Source: KK5 sp034043675
GTDB lineage: Bacteria; Pseudomonadota; Gammaproteobacteria; Burkholderiales; Burkholderiaceae_C
NCBI RefSeq assembly: GCF_034043675.1
Contig: NZ_JAXCLA010000010.1
Location: 260,395-324,394 of the forward strand
DNA: 64,000 bases
Direction of reading: 5' to 3'
In this document: one piece after another, positions 60,250-64,000 of the stretch
Layout of the letters: every line of letters starts with the position of its first letter
Position numbering within the stretch: position 1 is the stretch's first letter
The notes under the pieces: generated by a model
Seen by the model: only the letters and a program-made list of their open reading frames with translations
Told to the model about the DNA's origin: nothing
Databases searched by the model: none
Made by a program: the position numbers and the translations under genes

Positions 60250-60475
60250 GCGCCGACTCCGGCGCGGGCCGCTGGGAATCGTCATCGATGACCCCGAGGC
60301 GCAGACGCTCCAGGCGCACCACAACATCGCCCCCATCCAGGATTCGGCGTTCGACCGTGAGCACTGGATAGGCGAGCGGCTCCATCCGCAACGTCGCGCC
60401 GAACACGTTCGTGAGGTCTTCGACGCCGAGTGCCTTCAGCAGGGCAACGTTGACTTGAGCTGCGCTACGCGCCAT
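60242..60475 (-). CDS. Small phage protein of unknown function
   Basis: 77 residues, MARSAAQVNVALLKALGVED onward, with a β-strand-rich centre (VVVRLERLRLGVIDDD). No family recognised. It overlaps the Cro-like gene by 11 bp and the CII-like gene by 8 bp in the same operon, so it is probably a real early gene. Confidence 0.55.
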   Translation of the reverse strand: MARSAAQVNVALLKALGVEDLTNVFGATLRMEPLAYPVLTVERRILDGGDVVVRLERLRLGVIDDDSQRPAPESAHG

Positions 60476-60758
60476 GGCTCACCTCCCTAAGCACGGGGGC
60501 GGCGTCGGTGCTTTGCCCTGACAGTGACGAGCCTGGAGACTCTCCGGCATGCACATCGACCAGATCGTCAATCGCGACCCGAACCCCATTCCTGCGAGCC
60601 AGCTTTATCAGCGCAAGCGCTGTGCTCGCCCGAGGATCCGGTGTCTTGCCCTTTCGAATGTCGCTGATAGTGCTCTGCCCGCAGGCGCACGCCCGCGCGA
60701 TCTGCGCCTGCGTCATGCCCACCGTCGTCAACTCCGCGACGAGCTGTTGATAGTCCAT
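60465..60758 (-). CDS. Cro-like helix-turn-helix repressor
   Basis: 97 residues with an XRE-type HTH at residues ~14-40 (GMTQAQIARACACGQSTISD, then IRKGKTPDPRASTALALIKL). It is transcribed away from the CI-like gene from a promoter that overlaps a 14-bp palindrome. This is the position and size of a Cro protein. Confidence 0.8.
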   Translation of the reverse strand: MDYQQLVAELTTVGMTQAQIARACACGQSTISDIRKGKTPDPRASTALALIKLARRNGVRVAIDDLVDVHAGESPGSSLSGQSTDAAPVLREVSHGA

Positions 60759-60767
60759 AGGGTCGGC

Positions 60768-60796
60768 AGAATATCGGCATACCGATTTTCGGTCAA
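60768..60796 (-). promoter_or_regulatory. Promoter of the leftward (cro) operon
   Basis: On the minus strand TTGACC (60796-60791) and TATTCT (60773-60768) are 17 bp apart. The spacer contains the palindromic operator, so repressor binding would block it. Confidence 0.72.
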
Positions 60797-60823
60797 TCGG
60801 ATTTCCAATATCGGAATGCCGTA
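60773..60823. promoter_or_regulatory. Repressor operators between cI-like and cro-like genes
   Basis: ATCGGCATACCGAT (60773-60786) is a near-perfect palindrome, and ATCGGAATGCCGTA (60810-60823) is a weaker copy. Additional half sites (TCGGTCAATCGG) lie between. The same palindrome recurs at 61835 and 61859. Confidence 0.78.
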
Positions 60824-60833
60824 GCCTGCCGAT

Positions 60834-61271
60834 ATGGCGACCGAATTCGGAAAGCGGCTAAAGGCCGCGCGCGCTCACGCGAAGATGACTCAAAAGACTC
60901 TGGCTGCAGCCGTCGGCATTGGTCAAGGCACGCTGTCCGAGCTGGAGAGCGACGGCCATGGGTCCGCGTACACAACGCAGCTCGCCGCTGCATGCAAGGT
61001 TGACGCGACTTGGTTATCCAGCGGAGAGGGCGAAATGATCCGCTACGCGCTCCCGCCAGCCCCCGTCACTCACATCGCGGCTCAGCAGTCCACCGACGCG
61101 GCCACGCTGATTAGATTGGGGCAAATGCTTGCCAGCCTAGCGCCTGAACGACGGGCACCAGTCGGCGCTCTTCTCAATGGATTCGCTCTTGAGGGCGGCT
61201 CCGCTATGTACGTCGACCTGCTGCTGCAGATGATGAGTCGCGGACCCTCAGCAAAGTCTGCCCAGCGATAG
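60834..61271 (+). CDS. CI-like repressor without peptidase domain
   Basis: 145 residues. The N-terminal XRE HTH reads KRLKAARAHAKMTQKTLAAA and VGIGQGTLSELESDG. The C-terminal half (PVTHIAAQQSTDAATLIRLG onward) is too short for the S24 self-cleaving domain of lambda CI and lacks its Ser/Lys signature. Divergent from cro across shared operators, it is the likely lysogeny repressor. Induction must then work by a route other than RecA-stimulated autocleavage, for example via an antirepressor. Confidence 0.8.
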   Translation: MATEFGKRLKAARAHAKMTQKTLAAAVGIGQGTLSELESDGHGSAYTTQLAAACKVDATWLSSGEGEMIRYALPPAPVTHIAAQQSTDAATLIRLGQMLASLAPERRAPVGALLNGFALEGGSAMYVDLLLQMMSRGPSAKSAQR

Positions 61272-61394
61272 TCGCCCCCGCTCGAATTTATTCGTTCCCT
61301 AAGCGACGCTAGCCCTTGCCTGACGGTAATCTGACCATCGACCGCATCACGAGCGTTGAGTCGTGCGATTCGACCTCTTTCGACCCTCGCCACC

Positions 61395-61766
61395 TCAGAT
61401 TCGGCTGCGCAACCATTCCAGCACGATCATCAACACGAGGCTGACCAGCGCGAGCAAGGGAAGGTTGTCGAAGATTGACCATTTGGCTTGCGTCGGTTCG
61501 ACTGGAACTAGCGCAACCTGGCAATGCTTGCAACGTGACGCGTCCATCCGAACCAGTTCTCGACAATCGGGACAGCGCACATGCGTCTTCGCCGTGGGTG
61601 CCTCGGGGTCGTGTGGAGGTTTGCGGCCTGCAATGATCATGAGCAGACCGATGACGACTGCACCGAATCCCCACGTACCGGCTTGGCCCATCACCACTCC
61701 AAGCGTGCATGACGCCAGGATCCCCAACAGACCCAGCGTGAAGAACAGATAGCCAAACGCGCGCAT
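61395..61766 (-). CDS. Membrane protein with central zinc ribbon
   Basis: 123 residues. Two N-terminal spans (FGYLFFTLGLLGILASCTLG, WGFGAVVIGLLMIIAG) are followed by a CxxC...CxxC ribbon, VRCPDCRELVRMDASRCKHC, and a third span near the C-terminus (LPLLALVSLVLMIVLEWL). The ATG ending at 61766 has GGGAGGT 5 nt upstream. It points leftwards between the repressor and the early operon and faces the same operators. This is a typical place for lysogenic-conversion or superinfection-exclusion genes. Confidence 0.72.
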   Translation of the reverse strand: MRAFGYLFFTLGLLGILASCTLGVVMGQAGTWGFGAVVIGLLMIIAGRKPPHDPEAPTAKTHVRCPDCRELVRMDASRCKHCQVALVPVEPTQAKWSIFDNLPLLALVSLVLMIVLEWLRSRI

Positions 61767-61834
61767 GTCACCTCCCTTTTTCCGAATTCTAGGAAGGGCA
61801 TCAGGCGCAGAGGTTCGGTGATTCCCGCATAAAT

Positions 61835-61875
61835 ATCGGCAAACCGATTGACACAAAAATCGGTTTGCCGATAAT
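61835..61875 (+). promoter_or_regulatory. Early rightward promoter with two repressor operators
   Basis: TTGACA (61848-61853) and GATAAT (61870-61875) are 16 bp apart. ATCGGCAAACCGAT (61835-61848) abuts the -35, and its exact reverse complement ATCGGTTTGCCGAT (61859-61872) covers the spacer. The same motif class flanks the repressor gene, so this promoter should be under repressor control. Confidence 0.8.
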
Positions 61876-61899
61876 CGCCTTCACCAAACGGAGGCGACC

Positions 61900-62490
61900 A
61901 TGCACGCTGCAACTCAGACCCCGATCCAGCCAGGCGCCGGCCGCTTGGTCGAAGACTGGCAGAGCCACCTGAAGTTCGCCGGCCGCGAGCCGCGCACCCT
62001 CGCTGAACTCGCGGTCGCCCGCGCCGACCACGAGCACCGCTCGCGACTCGCCGAGATCCGCAAGCTCGGCACGAAGCTCACCCAGCTCGACGCGTTCATC
62101 GCACCGCTGGCAGCCAAGGGCATCAAGCTCAATCAGCGCCACATCACCACGTACGACGACGGCAAGACCATCCGGGTTCAGACCGCTATGGGCCAGCGCA
62201 ATGACGACGCGCTGCACCAGGCGCTCCTGGAGCTGGGCTTCCGCGAAATCGAGCGCAGCCACATGTACAGCACGACCGACATGCTCACGCTGAAGCACGG
62301 CCGATCGCTGTTCGTGAAGATCGACGTCAGCCAGTTCAGCACCGGACAGGCGGCGACCGATCAGCACCGCGCCGTCAGCTGGTTTGCACAGCGGAGGTTC
62401 GTCCGGCTCTGCGGCGACCAGAGCCTCGGCGGCAAGCCGATCCAGCTCTTCGGCCGCGGCCGCCAGTACTTCGTGCCGGCCGCAGCATGA
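61900..62490 (+). CDS. Early phage protein of unknown function
   Basis: 196 residues, MHAATQTPIQPGAGRLVEDW onward. The first ~75 residues are charged and helical (ARADHEHRSRLAEIRKLGTK), followed by a mixed α/β part (NDDALHQALLELGFREIERS, MLTLKHGRSLFVKIDVS). No family recognised. It is the first gene behind the operator-controlled promoter and has a strong ribosome site (GGAGG). It may act early after infection or induction. Confidence 0.7.
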   Translation: MHAATQTPIQPGAGRLVEDWQSHLKFAGREPRTLAELAVARADHEHRSRLAEIRKLGTKLTQLDAFIAPLAAKGIKLNQRHITTYDDGKTIRVQTAMGQRNDDALHQALLELGFREIERSHMYSTTDMLTLKHGRSLFVKIDVSQFSTGQAATDQHRAVSWFAQRRFVRLCGDQSLGGKPIQLFGRGRQYFVPAAA

Positions 62491-62747
62491 GCGCGATCTC
62501 CGCCATCTGCTTCCACCTGCGCCGCGCGTGGCTGGAGCTGGAGATCCTGCGGCTCTCCGAGCGCCACCGCGAGCTGCGGCACGGCATCGCGCTCGACCAG
62601 GCCGCAGCCGCCGTTCATCAGCAGCACTTCAGCAGCTCGCCCGTCCTGCGCGGCCGCATGCACGACGAGAAGCAGCAGCTCGCCAAGGTCACCACGAAGC
62701 TGAACGAGCGTCTCTACGCGCTGGCAAAGCTGGAGCTGCGGGCATGA
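62487..62747 (+). CDS. Small early phage protein, helical
   Basis: 86 residues, almost entirely charged helix (RRAWLELEILRLSERHRELR, HDEKQQLAKVTTKLNERLYA). The start overlaps the previous stop (ATGA), as does its own end with the next gene. No family recognised; the composition suggests a coiled-coil binding partner. Confidence 0.65.
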   Translation: MSAISAICFHLRRAWLELEILRLSERHRELRHGIALDQAAAAVHQQHFSSSPVLRGRMHDEKQQLAKVTTKLNERLYALAKLELRA

Positions 62748-63007
62748 ACGCCGCCCAGCTCAACATGCTCGACGCGGCGCCACGCGCTATGCGCGCACCG
62801 CTGGCCTGGCTGCAGCACGCGGAGCTGCCGCAGGCCTTCCGCGCCTGCTATCGCTGCACGCACGGTGCCGACCACGGCATTGAGCGCTACTGCCGCCACC
62901 CCGAGCTGCTCGACCGCGGCGCATCGCAGCCCGTGGCGATCGTCCGCGCCTGGGGCGGCGGCTGCGGGCCCGACGCCCAGCACCTGACCGATCCAGCCCT
63001 CGCCTGA
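62744..63007 (+). CDS. Small Cys/His-rich early phage protein
   Basis: 87 residues. The centre has CYRCTHGADHGIERYCRHPE, with Cys and His spaced so that metal binding is possible, and a Gly-rich AWGGGCGPDA. ATGA coupling to the upstream gene gives the start. Similar short proteins occur in early operons of related phages; no function known. Confidence 0.65.
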   Translation: MNAAQLNMLDAAPRAMRAPLAWLQHAELPQAFRACYRCTHGADHGIERYCRHPELLDRGASQPVAIVRAWGGGCGPDAQHLTDPALA

Positions 63008-63021
63008 CCGGAGGTGCAGCC

Positions 63022-63300
63022 ATGGCCACCACGACCGCTCACGCCGACGTGTCCGCAGATGCCATCGAGCAGCTGTACGCAGACTCGCGCCGCCCCGACT
63101 GGCCACCGCTGGCCGAGCTGCGCCGCCACTACGCGATCTACGCCTCGCTGCGCGGCCGCGCGCTGGCCCTCGAACGGGGTCAGCCCTTGCCGCCCGCAGC
63201 CCCCTCTCCGCCGCCGGCGCCGGCCCTGACGACGCGCCTTCACCACCCGCCCCAGTTCGATCACAAGCGCCTCGCCGCCGGCGAGCGCGAGGACGACTAA
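63022..63300 (+). CDS. Small early phage protein of unknown function
   Basis: 92 residues, MATTTAHADVSADAIEQLYA onward, with a helical N-terminal half (ELRRHYAIYASLRGRALALE) and a Pro/Ala-rich C-terminal part (PPAAPSPPPAPALTTRLHHP). A good GGAGG ribosome site lies 7 nt before the ATG. No family recognised. Confidence 0.6.
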   Translation: MATTTAHADVSADAIEQLYADSRRPDWPPLAELRRHYAIYASLRGRALALERGQPLPPAAPSPPPAPALTTRLHHPPQFDHKRLAAGEREDD

Positions 63301-63316
63301 CCACCACCAAGCCATC

Positions 63317-64000
63317 ATGACGACTGAACCGATCAAGCCCACACTCACCGCCGAACAACTCGCCGAGCTGAGCCTCGACAGCGGCGAACACATCGACGCG
63401 TCCCAGGGGCATTGCCTGCTGGAGGTGGTCAGCCTCTTCGCGGGCGAGCCCTTCAGCGACCACCCCGCATGCGTTGATCCCGTCCTGGCGCAGTTCGGCC
63501 GTAGCTGGAACGACGGCATGCGGTCCAACGAAGAGCGCGCCCAGCTCAAGCAGTACATCCCGCTGCTGCCCGGCACGAATCGCGGCGAGGCGCTGAGCCT
63601 GAAGCGCAGTTGGATGGCACTGGACTGGGCAATCCGCGTCCACCTGCCACAGTGGCTGGAGCTCTCGCCCGACCTCGCCGAGCACGCAGTGGCCCTGCGT
63701 GCGATGGCCCCGATCACAGACCAGCAAGGTCTTGACCTTGCGAGGTCTGCACTCGACAACGCTGCGCGTTGTGCGGCCGCCGCCAGGGCCGCCGCCAGGG
63801 CCGCCGCCTGGGCCGCCGCCTGGGACGCCGCCAGGGCCGCCGCCTGGGACGCCGCCAGGGACGCCGCCAGGGCCGCCGCCTGGGACGCCGCCAGGGCCGC
63901 CGCCTGGGACGCCGCCTGGGACGCCGCCAGGGCCGCCGCCTGGGCCGCCGCCTGGGCCGCCGCCTGGGACGCCGCCAGGGCCGCCGCCCAAAGGGCGTTG
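63317..64000 (+). CDS. Early phage protein with Ala-Ala-(Arg/Trp)-(Ala/Asp) repeat tail (runs off window)
   Basis: 228 codons visible, no stop before the edge. Residues 1-~150 are normal sequence (VVSLFAGEPFSDHPACVDPV, LSLKRSWMALDWAIRVHLPQ). From ~155 the protein becomes 17 tandem tetrapeptides AA[R/W][A/D], then AAQRAL. The repeats should form a long helix with Trp, Arg and Asp on stripes. Codon choice in the repeats is invariant apart from the two variable bases. I recall Ala/Trp/Arg-repeat tails in other phage hypothetical proteins but know of no function. Confidence 0.75.
   Translation, partial: MTTEPIKPTLTAEQLAELSLDSGEHIDASQGHCLLEVVSLFAGEPFSDHPACVDPVLAQFGRSWNDGMRSNEERAQLKQYIPLLPGTNRGEALSLKRSWMALDWAIRVHLPQWLELSPDLAEHAVALRAMAPITDQQGLDLARSALDNAARCAAAARAAARAAAWAAAWDAARAAAWDAARDAARAAAWDAARAAAWDAAWDAARAAAWAAAWAAAWDAARAAAQRAL
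63779..63982 (+). repeat. 17 tandem copies of a 12-nt coding repeat
   Basis: The unit is GCCGCC(A/T)GGG(C/A)C. All 17 copies are identical at ten positions. Position 7 is A or T (Arg/Trp) and position 11 is C or A (Ala/Asp). There are no synonymous differences between copies. Confidence 0.95.

Larger units (their letters stand above)
32869..64000. mobile_element. Temperate siphovirus prophage (HK97-type head), right end outside window
   Basis: A contiguous set of phage genes in canonical order: lysis, tail, head, packaging and replication on the minus strand; repressor and early genes on the plus strand. A non-contractile tail is inferred from tape measure and tube genes without a sheath. 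The left boundary is placed where the tRNA-Gly match ends. A short imperfect hairpin (CACTTT/AAAGTG around CGCGA, ~32896-32912) lies just inside. No integrase, excisionase or right att site is seen, so these should lie beyond 64000. Confidence 0.9.

Noticed and set aside
63779..63982. CRISPR array or minisatellite RNA gene
   Set aside because: The units are 12 nt, contiguous without spacers and in frame with an upstream gene, so this is a coding repeat.
62714..63991. Long minus-strand frame with Gly-Gly-Gly-Pro/Val-Pro repeats, resembling a collagen-like protein
   Set aside because: It is the complement of the AA[R/W][A/D] repeat and of several coupled plus-strand genes, and it has no ribosome site of its own.
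63317..64000. Diversity-generating retroelement target
   Set aside because: No reverse transcriptase, template repeat or accessory gene is visible. The adenine-only coincidence is noted, but the unit has only two adenines, so it is weak evidence.

Overview
The window is high-GC DNA from a Gram-negative betaproteobacterium, most likely order Burkholderiales. The evidence is the codon use, a Burkholderia-type porin, a PEP-CTERM exosortase-sorted protein and the chemosensory gene types. A Roseateles/Rubrivivax-like genus is a guess only. The first ~32.8 kb is host chromosome. From ~32.87 kb to the right edge it is one prophage that runs off the window.

Host part. (1) Positions 1-3769: an aliphatic sulfonate (ssu) operon on the minus strand, order ssuE-ssuA-ssuD-ssuC-ssuB, with ssuB cut by the edge. 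(2) Positions 3905-6185: an aldo/keto reductase and an MFS exporter. (3) Positions 6294-12307: a minus-strand catabolic operon with an amidohydrolase, a 4,5-dihydroxyphthalate-decarboxylase-like protein, a DctA carrier, a porin, a LigJ-like 4-oxalomesaconate hydratase and a LigK-like aldolase. It lies divergent from a LysR-type regulator that carries two DNA-binding domains. This looks like the lower part of protocatechuate/gallate 4,5-cleavage with its own uptake system. (4) Positions 13666-17085: an aldo/keto reductase, a UPF0114 membrane protein and a two-component pair. (5) Positions 17329-23236: a compact chemosensory operon (CheZ-like, CheY, CheA, CheW, then a chemoreceptor ending in a CheR-docking-type pentapeptide). 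(6) Positions 23240-32810: a DHA2 exporter, then a PEP-CTERM protein, a secreted phosphoesterase, a di-heme peroxidase with an extra C-terminal domain and a prolyl-4-hydroxylase-like oxygenase, then a convergent FtsX-type permease.

Prophage. The left junction cuts a tRNA-Gly-like gene: its promoter and first ~22 nt remain and the rest is missing. The first phage gene sits directly behind a perfect LexA box. Reading leftwards from the repressor region, the phage is a temperate siphovirus with HK97-type heads. The order is Cro-like and CII-like regulators, a NrS-1-type primase-polymerase/helicase, a long inverted repeat, a late regulator, HNH, TerS, TerL, portal, protease, capsid, an SGNH hydrolase, connectors, tail tube, G/GT chaperones with a GGGAAAT slippery site, tape measure, tail tip, fibre, and then lysis genes (holin-like, GH19 endolysin, Rz/Rz1). 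To the right of the repressor are a zinc-ribbon membrane protein, a second operator/promoter with the same 14-bp palindrome, and a rightward operon of small unknown genes. That operon ends in a protein whose C-terminus is built of a 12-nt repeat encoding Ala-Ala-(Arg/Trp)-(Ala/Asp). The integrase and right att site are not in the window.

All functional names rest on reading motifs and gene order by eye; no database search was run.
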